DNA from: Ruminococcus sp.
Lineage (GTDB): Bacteria; Bacillota; Clostridia; Oscillospirales; Ruminococcaceae
Assembly (NCBI GenBank): GCA_017472145.1
Contig: JAFUQX010000072.1
Coordinates: 1-47,103, forward strand
Reading direction: 5' to 3'
Length of the DNA: 47,103 bases
In this document: piece after piece, positions 6,512 through 13,861 of the stretch
How positions within the stretch are numbered: position 1 is the first letter of the stretch
Layout of the letters: each line of letters opens with the position of its first letter
The notes under the pieces: generated by a model
Seen by the model: only the letters and a program-made list of their open reading frames with translations
Database searches by the model: none
What the model was told of the DNA's origin: nothing
Position numbers and translations under genes: made by a program

Positions 6512-9322
6512 ATGAGAAAATTCCACAAGGGTCTGGCCTTCCTGTCCGCAGCGGTCCTGCTGGGCACGGGACTTGTCAGCCCTGACTATGCCAGAACAGA
6601 GGTAGCCAGAGCGGCCACGGCCAGCATCGAGGATCAGATGGAGGTCGGCACGCTGGGTATCGGCGGCGGCGGCTTCGTCTCCGGTATTATTACCGGCGAT
6701 GACCAGATGTATGCACGTACTGACGTAGGCGGCGCATACCGCTATGACTATGACACCGGCAAATGGGTTCAGCTCATGGACTTCCTCGGGGAGGAGGAAA
6801 GAGGCTTCCTGAGCATCGACGCCTTCTGCGTGGACCCCAACAATGACGATGTTCTGTATCTGCTGGCCGGCTGCGCCTACTTCAGCGAAGCAAGAACAGC
6901 GATCTTACGCTCTACAGATGCCGGCGAGACCTTTGATATCATCGATGTCACCGATCTGATCCAGGTACACGGCAACGGCTATGGCCGTCAGTGCGGCGAA
7001 GCGATCGCTGTAGACCCGGATAACCCGGATATCATCTACTGCGGCGGTGACGCAACTGCCGGCACATCCGCTCTGATCATGAGTGAAGACGGCGGCGACA
7101 CCTGGAAGGCTGTGGAGGGCTACGGCAAGCTGGGGCGCTTTAGCCATACCATCAACTGGCCTACCTGGAGCAGCCATCAGGTGCAGACCACCGCAGATAA
7201 ATATGACAATGGTGCAAACGGCATAGCTACTGTTATGATCACCGGCGGCAAGGTATATGTAGGCACATCTGTAACGAACATGGCCAATATGCATGTGGCA
7301 GATGTAGGCAGCGATGATTTCCAGCCCCTGCACGAGGATTTCCCCACAGATCAGATGCCCTCCAGAATCAATCTGGACGCAGACGGCAATCTGCTGATCA
7401 CCACGATGACCGGTGTTATCTTTGACAGAGGCCCGGGTGCGGCCTATAAGTATAATCCCACCACCGGCGAGCTGACCGACATCACGCCGACTGATGTCAG
7501 CGGAAACAAGGTTTCTGCCGGATACGGCGGCGTTTTCAGCGACCCGAATGATGCAGATAAGCTGGTCGCAACGACCTGTGCCCAGTGGTATTCCCAGAGC
7601 TGGTCTGAGGACGCATGGGATCGTGAAGCCATTGCATGGGGTGACCGTTTCTTCAAGTCCACAGACGGCGGCGTGACCTGGCGTGAATTCACTCCGGGCA
7701 ATAAGGAAAGCTGGGGCGGCCCGCTTCTGGGCGAATATCTCCAGGACGGCGGCCGGCCGTGGGTTCGGGACAAGGCCATTCACTGGTGCGGTGCGATCGT
7801 CATCGACCCGAGAAATCCGGACAGGATCCTGGTAACCTCCGGTAACGGCGTATTTGCAAGTGATAATGTATGGGATACCTGCCCTCAGATGTACTTCGAG
7901 GCCGACGGCATCGAGGAGGTCGTAGCGCTGGATATGGTCAGCACACCCGGCGGCAACCCGTACTCCGTAATCGGTGACTACGATGGCTTTGAGCACACCA
8001 GCCTGACAGAATCCATACAGCACGTACCCAGCATGAATGAGCTGACAGACACCACGGCCTCCACAGCCGGCATTGCATACTGCCCGTCCAACCCGAAGGT
8101 AATGGTGCGTCTGGCCGAGAGCTTTGCCAAGGGCTACTATACCACAGACGGCGGCGCAACCTGGGAGGTTCTGGAGAATTGTCCGCTGTCCGGCGCAAAG
8201 GCGGCCATCAATCAGCTGGAGGATGGCTCTTACCGGATCATGCTCAGTGACACCGGCAAGGTCTCCTATACCGATGACTTCGGCTCAACCTGGAAAGAGG
8301 CGTCCCTTTCCGACAGTCTCTCCAGCGATATCTGGCTGTGCGTAGACGCTGAAAATCCTCAGTATGTCTATGCATACGGCTACTACTATAATCAGTATTA
8401 TTTCTACAGCAAGCCCAGTGCGACCATTGACGATGCACGCTATATTCTCATGGTCAGCGACGACTACGGCGCAACCTTTACTCAGAAGCAGACCATCTGT
8501 CAGTATGATGAATGTGACAACGCAAATCGTATTGCCTATCTGGGCGAGGGGACCTTCGCCATTGCAGCCGGCTGGTACGGTGCTTATCTTGTAACCGACT
8601 ACGGCCAGACCGTCACCAAGATGGACAGTGTAAGCTACTGCAAGACCATGGGCTACGGCGCACCGGAAAAGGAGGGCGGCGTAAATACTCTGTATATGTG
8701 GGGTCAGCCGACTTCCGATGATCCTCAGGGTGTATACCGCTCCACCGACAGCGGCCAGACCTGGGTGGCCATCAACATCAACAACACCTACGGCGGCACT
8801 GGCAACGGCAACTTCCTGGTAGGCGATATGAACACCTTCGGTACGGTTTATATGTCTACTGTAGGCTGCGGCATCGTTTACATGAAGCTCAGTGACAGCA
8901 CCGATCCCAAGCCCACGACCACAACGACACCGACCGTGACGACCACCGCTTCGGCCACGACCACGACCGGAAAGGCCGTAACTACGACTACAACCGCAGT
9001 CCAGACGACCGTCACGACTGCCAAGACTACAGCTGGCACAACGGTTACGACCACAACGAGCAGTGTGGCCACGACCTCCAAGACCACAAGCGGCGATGAG
9101 CTGGATGTATTATTCGGCGATGTGAATCTGGACGGAAAGGTTTCTCTGGTGGATGTGGTATATCTGAACAAGTATATTGCACAGACACTGAATCTGAACC
9201 AGCAGCAGCTGCTGAATGCCGACTGCTGCAACGAGGGCAGGATCAACGCATCGGATGCGACATCCCTGCTTGAATTTGTCATTGAAACGATCAAGTCCCT
9301 GCCGGTCGTACCGGAAAGCTAA
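6512..9322 (+). CDS. Cellulosomal xyloglucanase, GH74 plus dockerin I
   Basis: A 936-residue secreted enzyme predicted to hydrolyse the beta-1,4-glucan backbone of xyloglucan. It has a signal peptide (residues 1 to ~35, KFHKGLAFLSAAVLLGTGLV), a GH74 double seven-bladed propeller (~40-795) with repeated BNR-like DGG.TW blades, a Thr-rich linker (~797-865) and a C-terminal type I dockerin (~868-930). The likely catalytic acids are D71 in ARTDVGGAYR and D489 in VIGDYDGFEH, matching the conserved GH74 pair. Dockerin loop 1 is DVNLDGKVSLVD; loop 2 is DCCNEGRINASD, with Cys where Asn/Asp is usual. The start at 6512 follows GGAGGTAAA; an upstream in-frame ATG at 6455 lacks a ribosome site and would bury the signal peptide. 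The gene is not clustered with other cellulosomal genes. Confidence 0.95.
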   Translation: MRKFHKGLAFLSAAVLLGTGLVSPDYARTEVARAATASIEDQMEVGTLGIGGGGFVSGIITGDDQMYARTDVGGAYRYDYDTGKWVQLMDFLGEEERGFLSIDAFCVDPNNDDVLYLLAGCAYFSEARTAILRSTDAGETFDIIDVTDLIQVHGNGYGRQCGEAIAVDPDNPDIIYCGGDATAGTSALIMSEDGGDTWKAVEGYGKLGRFSHTINWPTWSSHQVQTTADKYDNGANGIATVMITGGKVYVGTSVTNMANMHVADVGSDDFQPLHEDFPTDQMPSRINLDADGNLLITTMTGVIFDRGPGAAYKYNPTTGELTDITPTDVSGNKVSAGYGGVFSDPNDADKLVATTCAQWYSQSWSEDAWDREAIAWGDRFFKSTDGGVTWREFTPGNKESWGGPLLGEYLQDGGRPWVRDKAIHWCGAIVIDPRNPDRILVTSGNGVFASDNVWDTCPQMYFEADGIEEVVALDMVSTPGGNPYSVIGDYDGFEHTSLTESIQHVPSMNELTDTTASTAGIAYCPSNPKVMVRLAESFAKGYYTTDGGATWEVLENCPLSGAKAAINQLEDGSYRIMLSDTGKVSYTDDFGSTWKEASLSDSLSSDIWLCVDAENPQYVYAYGYYYNQYYFYSKPSATIDDARYILMVSDDYGATFTQKQTICQYDECDNANRIAYLGEGTFAIAAGWYGAYLVTDYGQTVTKMDSVSYCKTMGYGAPEKEGGVNTLYMWGQPTSDDPQGVYRSTDSGQTWVAININNTYGGTGNGNFLVGDMNTFGTVYMSTVGCGIVYMKLSDSTDPKPTTTTTPTVTTTASATTTTGKAVTTTTTAVQTTVTTAKTTAGTTVTTTTSSVATTSKTTSGDELDVLFGDVNLDGKVSLVDVVYLNKYIAQTLNLNQQQLLNADCCNEGRINASDATSLLEFVIETIKSLPVVPES

Positions 9323-9383
9323 GCACGGGACGCAGGTTTCGGCACCAGCCAACGAAAAGAGAGAAAGAAAAAATCATACAGGA

Positions 9384-9419
9384 AGATGGCCCATGAAGCG
9401 GAAAAGCTTCATGGGTCAT
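9384..9419 (+). other. Hairpin between the GH74 gene and the 140-aa gene
   Basis: ATGGCCCATGAAGC/GCTTCATGGGTCAT form a 14-bp stem (one G-U pair) with a GGAAAA loop and no T run. This is not a classic terminator; it may protect the 3' end of the GH74 mRNA or lower read-through into the next gene. Confidence 0.5.
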
Positions 9420-9451
9420 TCCTGAGAACAAAGAAGGAGAGTGAATGTACC

Positions 9452-9874
9452 ATGGAGAACGTCCGTTCCACCATTCCTGAGCGTCCTCTGGAGTCCTCCT
9501 CCAGACCGAACCGGGATATTTCAGGCCGAATTCCGCCGCAGAGCGCAGCATCGCAGACCCGAAAGCAGCCGCACACCAGAAGTGGCCGGCTCGTCGTATC
9601 AGGCAAACGATTTTTCGGGCAGTTTCTGATAGACCACTGGATCATCCGGATCAACGGAGAGCAGAAAAGGCTGGCCTTTGGCCAGAACAAGCTGTCCATG
9701 GAGCTTCCGGCCGGAGTCTACCTTGTCACGGCCTACACGCCGTATCTGGGCATTCACTGCATGCAGGTCACAGCAGAAGTCGAGGTCTGTCCGGGCCGCA
9801 CGACCCGGATCACCTACAAGACGGTGTTTGATCTGTTCAAAAGCGGTATTCTGGAAAAGAGTGCACAATCGTAA
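9452..9874 (+). CDS. Small protein of unknown function (PEGA-like fold suspected)
   Basis: A 140-residue protein with a polar, Ser/Arg/Pro-rich N-terminus (1-42) and a compact C-terminal region (43-132) with alternating hydrophobic strands: GRLVVSGKRFFGQFLIDHWI, LSMELPAGVYLVTAYT and a closing ITYKTVFDLF. The LPAG-Y-VT-Y piece resembles PEGA-like or carboxypeptidase-regulatory-like beta-sandwiches, but the match is weak. There is no signal peptide or membrane helix. The start at 9452 follows AAGGAGAG; the upstream ATG at 9386 would be inside the hairpin at 9384-9419. It lies 129 bp behind the GH74 gene and may be partly co-transcribed with it. Function not recognised. Confidence 0.65.
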   Translation: MENVRSTIPERPLESSSRPNRDISGRIPPQSAASQTRKQPHTRSGRLVVSGKRFFGQFLIDHWIIRINGEQKRLAFGQNKLSMELPAGVYLVTAYTPYLGIHCMQVTAEVEVCPGRTTRITYKTVFDLFKSGILEKSAQS

Positions 9875-9877
9875 ACA

Positions 9878-9909
9878 AAAAGAGGCTGCTGCATTGCTGC
9901 AACAGCCTC
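9878..9909 (-). terminator. Terminator-like hairpin shared with the ilvE terminator
   Basis: Stem GAGGCTGCTGCA/TGCAACAGCCTC, loop TTGC. The T run lies on the minus-strand side (AAAAA at 9877-9881 in plus), so it is a better terminator for minus-strand transcripts that pass the thrS terminator, and a weaker one for the small gene upstream on the plus strand. Confidence 0.55.
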
Positions 9910-9910
9910 A

Positions 9911-9980
9911 GCTTGTCGAAAAACCTCTGAAAGCCCCCCTTACTAAGGGAAGCCCTAAGCGGAAAATTCTTAAAAACAGA
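9911..9980 (+). repeat. Interspersed palindromic repeat, copy 3 (internally deleted)
   Basis: Only the two ends are present: GTCGAAAAACCTCTGAAAGC, a decayed CCCCTTACTAAGGG palindrome, and GGAAAATTCTTAAAAACAG, the same right end as copy 1. The middle (~150 bp) is missing. Confidence 0.75.
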
Positions 9981-10027
9981 AAATCCGGAACGCAAAGGGT
10001 CTGGCGCCCTGCGTTCCGGATTTTTTT
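9981..10027 (-). terminator. Terminator of thrS (bidirectional)
   Basis: AAATCCGGAACGCA/TGCGTTCCGGATTT with T runs on both sides; it lies 18 bp past the thrS stop. Confidence 0.85.
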
Positions 10028-10044
10028 ATGGCTTTGTTTTGCTT

Positions 10045-11988
10045 TTACCGCTTCTTTGCAGCTACTTCTTCAATCAGCTTTGCAGTCAGCTCGTCACAGC
10101 TCATGCTGCCCAGATCGCCGTCCTTGCGGCTCCGGACTGCGGCTGTACCCTCTGCAACCTCATTGTCTCCGATGGTGATCATATACGGCACCTTCTCCAT
10201 CACAGCCTGACGGATCTTGTAGCCGACCTTCTCTGCACGGCTGTCTACCTCACAGCGGAGACCAGCAGCCTCCAGCTTGTGCAGCAGCTCATAGGTATAG
10301 TCCAGATGACGGTCTGCAATGGGAATCAGTCTCACCTGCTCCGGAGCCAGCCACAGCGGGAATGCGCCGGCATACTTCTCGATCAGCAAGGCCAGGGTTC
10401 TCTCATAGCAGCCGATAGAGGTTCTGTGAATGATGTACGGTCTGCGCTTGGAGCCGTCTGTATCCACATACTCCATGCCGAATTTTTCTGCCAGCAGCTG
10501 GTCAACCTGCAAGGTGATGAGCGTATCCTCCTTGCCGTATACATTCTTGATCTGAATGTCCAGTTTCGGGCCATAGAAGGCAGCCTCATCAATGCCGATG
10601 GTATAGTTGATTCCCAGATTGTCAAGGATCTTGCCCATAATGCCCTGAGCTTCATCCCACTGCTCGGGTGTACCGATGTACTTTTCTGTGTTGTTAGGAT
10701 CCCACTGAGAGAAACGATAGGTTATATCCTCGGCCAGTCCCAGTGTTTCCAGCATGTACTTGGCCAGCTCCAGACAGCCCTTGAATTCCTCCTCCAGCTG
10801 CTCCGGACGCAGGATAATGTGTCCCTCGGAAATCGTGAACTGTCTTACACGGATCAGACCGTGCATCTCGCCGCTGTCCTCGTTGCGGAACAGGGTGGAT
10901 GTCTCACCCAGACGCATGGGCAGATCCCGGTAGGAGCGCTGACGGTTCAGGAATACCTGATACTGGAACGGACATGTCATCGGACGCATTGCAAAGCATT
11001 CCTTTGTTTCGTCCGAAGGATCGCCCAGTACGAACATGCCATCCAGATAATGATCCCAGTGACCGGAGATCTTGTACAGGTCGGACTTGGCCATGAGCGG
11101 AGTCTTGGTCAGCTGATAGCCGCGCTTCTGCTCCTCGTCCTCGACCCATCTCTGGAGCAGCTGTACCACTCTTGCACCCTTGGGCAGCAGGATCGGCAGA
11201 CCCTGGCCGATGCAGTCAACGGTTGTGAACAGCTCAAGCTCACGGCCCAGCTTGTTGTGGTCCCGCATCTTGATCTCTTCCCGTCTTTTCAGCTCCTCAT
11301 CCAGCTGAGCCGCCTTCGGGAAGGCTACGGCATATACTCTGGACAGCATCTTGTTCTTTTCAGAGCCTCTCCAGTATGCGCCTGTGCAGGACAGGAGCTT
11401 GAAGGCCTTGATGCTGCCGGTGCTCATCAGGTGCGGTCCTGCACACAGGTCGATGAATTCCTCCTGCTGGTAGAAGGAGATCGGCTCGCCGTTTGCTGCA
11501 TGCTCTTCGCACAGCTCTACCTTATACGGCTCGTCCATTTCCCTGAGCTTGGCAATGGCCTCCTCCGGAGACAGCGTAAACTGTGTCAGCTCCGCATTGG
11601 CCTTGACGATCTTCTTCATCTCGGCCTCGATCTTGGTCAGCTCCTCCGGTGTGAAGGGCTTTTCCAGGTCAAAGTCATAGTAGAAGCCATTGTCGATGGC
11701 CGGGCCGATGGCCAGCTTGGCATTGGGGTACAGGCGCTTTACCGCCTGAGCCAGTACGTGGGATGCGGTATGCCAGAAGGTCTTTTTGCCCTCGATGGTG
11801 TCGAAGGTCATAACCTCGAATTCGCAGTCGCTGTCGATGACGGTGCGCAGATCCTTGACCTCACCGTTCACCTTCACGCAGCAGGCAGCCTTATACAGGC
11901 CCATGCCGATGCCCTTGACGATGTCGGCCGCACTGGAAGCGGCTTCGATTTCACGGATGCTTCCGTCCTTGAGTGTGAGCTTGATCAT
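10045..11988 (-). CDS. thrS: Threonyl-tRNA synthetase
   Basis: A 647-residue class II synthetase that charges tRNA(Thr) and edits mischarged Ser-tRNA. Order of domains: TGS (1-62), second additional editing domain (~63-225, with HTASHVLAQAVKRLYP zinc/His motif), class II catalytic core (~240-530, motif 2 around FRNEDSGEMHGLIRVRQF and motif 3 ending HRTSIGCYERTLALLIEKYAG), and anticodon-binding domain (~540-640). Full length. The start at 11988 is chosen because AAAGAGG ends 9 bp upstream; the ATG at 11997 directly abuts that site and is an alternative. It lies 65 bp behind the NYN-domain gene with no terminator or clear promoter between, so it is probably expressed only from the threonine T-box leader at 13450-13766. 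Confidence 0.96.
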   Translation of the reverse strand: MIKLTLKDGSIREIEAASSAADIVKGIGMGLYKAACCVKVNGEVKDLRTVIDSDCEFEVMTFDTIEGKKTFWHTASHVLAQAVKRLYPNAKLAIGPAIDNGFYYDFDLEKPFTPEELTKIEAEMKKIVKANAELTQFTLSPEEAIAKLREMDEPYKVELCEEHAANGEPISFYQQEEFIDLCAGPHLMSTGSIKAFKLLSCTGAYWRGSEKNKMLSRVYAVAFPKAAQLDEELKRREEIKMRDHNKLGRELELFTTVDCIGQGLPILLPKGARVVQLLQRWVEDEEQKRGYQLTKTPLMAKSDLYKISGHWDHYLDGMFVLGDPSDETKECFAMRPMTCPFQYQVFLNRQRSYRDLPMRLGETSTLFRNEDSGEMHGLIRVRQFTISEGHIILRPEQLEEEFKGCLELAKYMLETLGLAEDITYRFSQWDPNNTEKYIGTPEQWDEAQGIMGKILDNLGINYTIGIDEAAFYGPKLDIQIKNVYGKEDTLITLQVDQLLAEKFGMEYVDTDGSKRRPYIIHRTSIGCYERTLALLIEKYAGAFPLWLAPEQVRLIPIADRHLDYTYELLHKLEAAGLRCEVDSRAEKVGYKIRQAVMEKVPYMITIGDNEVAEGTAAVRSRKDGDLGSMSCDELTAKLIEEVAAKKR

Positions 11989-12053
11989 TGTTTTCATCCT
12001 CTTTCTTTGTTTTTATGCTTCAGCCGCCCTCGCCGGAAGGCGGCCTGGGTAGC

Positions 12054-13391
12054 TTAGTAATTCACTTCAATGCTGAAGTTGCCGTCATTGTCGATTTTCA
12101 GGCGCAGGGTCTTGATGTAGCGATTGTAGAAATTGTTGATCTCATTCTCGCTGGCCTCGATCCGGGCCTGTTCAAAAAGCTGCACGGCCAGCTCCTTGCC
12201 GTTGTGCTGGAGGATCTCCGGCAGATAGGCCCGAAGCTCATTGATCAGCACGATCCGCTTGAGATCCTCAATATTGCCTGTGCAGAAATCATCAATGGAG
12301 CAGTTGGGTGTCTCGTGTTCCTCGAATTTTTCCCGGATGGCATGGCCCAGCTTTGCATATTCATGCATGACCAGGAATTTGGCCTCCGGCAGGGAGGAGA
12401 TCAGACCCCAGTAGTCGCTGTCACTGGACAGCAGTATGAAGGAATCCACATCGTTCCGGTAGAACTCCTGACAGACACCGGTGGCTACCTTCATATCCAC
12501 CAGGGATTTATGGTCAGTGACACGGTCTACCTCGATATGCTCCACGGGAATGCTGATCATCTTCTCCAGATAGTCCCAGCCGTTGGTGGTGTGCTGATCA
12601 TCATAGAGAATGATCTTGCCGATCTTGTTGATCTCATCCGAATTGAGATTTTTCAGTACGCTGTACAGCTTGTATACATCGGAGTTTTCACAGTCCACCA
12701 CCAGCACGGTGCGGTAGCTGCGGTTGATAAAGTCATAAATATTATTTTTGGTTTCCTCGGCCGCATCCCGGAATTTGCTGCGGTCATCGAAATAGTCGCC
12801 GTGCATATCATAGAGCAGGCTGAGGAATTTTCCGTCGGTATGGAAGAGGTTGCCTACCTCCTGGGGCTTCCAGTGCATATACACCTGATAAGGGTACATC
12901 TGGATCTTTTCCATATACTTGGCGAATTCATGCTTCATGATGGTTGTGCTGGTATATTTGGGAATGACAAATAAATCACGGATATACTCCCATTTGATCC
13001 ATTCCGGGTAGAGGCCCTTGCAGGCGTCAATATGCCTGGAGATCAAATCATTGATGTGAATGGAATATTCCTGTGCTCTTGTATTTACCAGAATAATGGG
13101 AACATCCCAGCGCATGAGCTGCCGGATATCGTCCACATCATACCACTGAGGCAGGGTGTCCAGATTTTTCATCTCATAGCGGATCTCATTGTCTGTGTGT
13201 TTGAATTTCTGCATGAGCGTGGTCCGGATCTTGCACAGGGAACGGATGATGCGGGACTCCCGCTTTCCGTCCAGCTCCTTCAGAAGCTGCGGACAGCTCT
13301 CGCTGAACTGCTTTTCCCAGGCGCTTTTTCGTACGCCGATGAGATAGGCCGTTGTGGCCACGATATCCATGGTATCGACTTGCATGTTCAT
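12054..13391 (-). CDS. NYN/PIN-like domain protein, putative ribonuclease
   Basis: A 445-residue cytoplasmic protein. The N-terminal half (1-220) is helical and charged and was not recognised. Residues ~227-345 form a NYN (PIN-like) nuclease domain: TVLVVDCENSDVYKLYSVL (D233, E235, N236), then D299 in HKSLVDMKVATG, then LLSSDSDYWGLISSL (D324, D326). These acidic residues match the metal-binding site of the family, so RNA cleavage is likely; the substrate is unknown. A C-terminal helical tail follows. GGAGGTG precedes the ATG by 11 bp. It is the first gene of the operon behind a Thr-specific T-box and precedes thrS, so its level should rise when charged tRNA(Thr) falls. A role in tRNA or translation stress is inference. 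Confidence 0.85.
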   Translation of the reverse strand: MNMQVDTMDIVATTAYLIGVRKSAWEKQFSESCPQLLKELDGKRESRIIRSLCKIRTTLMQKFKHTDNEIRYEMKNLDTLPQWYDVDDIRQLMRWDVPIILVNTRAQEYSIHINDLISRHIDACKGLYPEWIKWEYIRDLFVIPKYTSTTIMKHEFAKYMEKIQMYPYQVYMHWKPQEVGNLFHTDGKFLSLLYDMHGDYFDDRSKFRDAAEETKNNIYDFINRSYRTVLVVDCENSDVYKLYSVLKNLNSDEINKIGKIILYDDQHTTNGWDYLEKMISIPVEHIEVDRVTDHKSLVDMKVATGVCQEFYRNDVDSFILLSSDSDYWGLISSLPEAKFLVMHEYAKLGHAIREKFEEHETPNCSIDDFCTGNIEDLKRIVLINELRAYLPEILQHNGKELAVQLFEQARIEASENEINNFYNRYIKTLRLKIDNDGNFSIEVNY

Positions 13392-13449
13392 TTTTATTTA
13401 CACCTCCGGTTCAGAATATATCTGCGCAGCAGATAAAAGAAAAATAAAT

Positions 13450-13766
13450 GGATAAATAAATACGCCCCCTGCGCATCGGTTGAGATGTGCAAGGGGCGCT
13501 TTCATTTCAGAAAACACGGTTCCACCCTTATTTGTCCGCTCTGTCCGTACAGAAACGGCCTCATTTGGTGCTCTGTAACGGGAGCGGCCCGCTGCGGATT
13601 GGGCAGACTCAGAGAATGGTGTACCGGAATTCCTGCAATTTCGCTCTGCTTTCAGCCTGGGGCAGATGCTCTCTGGAGAAATCCTCTGGTGGGATCCGGC
13701 GTTCTCGTCAGCGTTTTACGGTATAAAATTCACAATAGGGAATCCGGGAATACTCCGAGTGTACCT
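13450..13766 (-). promoter_or_regulatory. T-box leader, threonine-specific (specifier ACC)
   Basis: The leader RNA of the NYN-thrS operon. Seen: the T-box core AAGGGTGGAACCGTG (plus 13515-13529), an upstream Stem I region with AGAGAG and GCTGAAAGC, and the specifier ACC (plus 13618-13620) followed by A and then TTCTCTGAGT, the normal setting of a T-box specifier. ACC is a Thr codon, which agrees with thrS in the operon. A competing terminator stem lies at plus 13463-13499 (CGCCCC...GGGGCG) followed on the minus strand by TATTTATTTAT. Uncharged tRNA(Thr) should stabilise the antiterminator and allow transcription. Confidence 0.92.
13463..13499 (-). terminator. Regulated terminator of the Thr T-box
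   Basis: The GC-rich stem (CGCCCCTTGC with GCGCAGGGGGCG) followed by a T-rich stretch on the minus strand is the off-state hairpin of the T-box leader. Confidence 0.85.
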
Positions 13767-13772
13767 GTCTTT

Positions 13773-13801
13773 ATTATACCACAGGCCTTTTCCCTTGTCA
13801 A
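13773..13801 (-). promoter_or_regulatory. Promoter of the T-box/NYN/thrS operon
   Basis: A perfect TTGACA (plus 13796-13801), 17-bp spacer and TATAAT (plus 13773-13778). It sits only ~60 bp beyond the GH9 stop codon, where no terminator is evident, so some GH9 read-through into the T-box leader is possible. Confidence 0.9.
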
Positions 13802-13861
13802 GAGTGCGTTGTGCATCTTTCATGAATTTTTCACCGAACCATCTCCCGGAATTCGACAGAA

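Noticed and set aside
12017-12050. GCCGCC/GGCGGC hairpin between the NYN gene and thrS as a terminator
   Set aside because: No T run follows on the minus strand, so it should not stop thrS transcription; it may be a processing or pausing site at most.
10039-12057. 672-codon frame opposite thrS
   Set aside because: Antisense shadow of a certain thrS; no start signal or motif.
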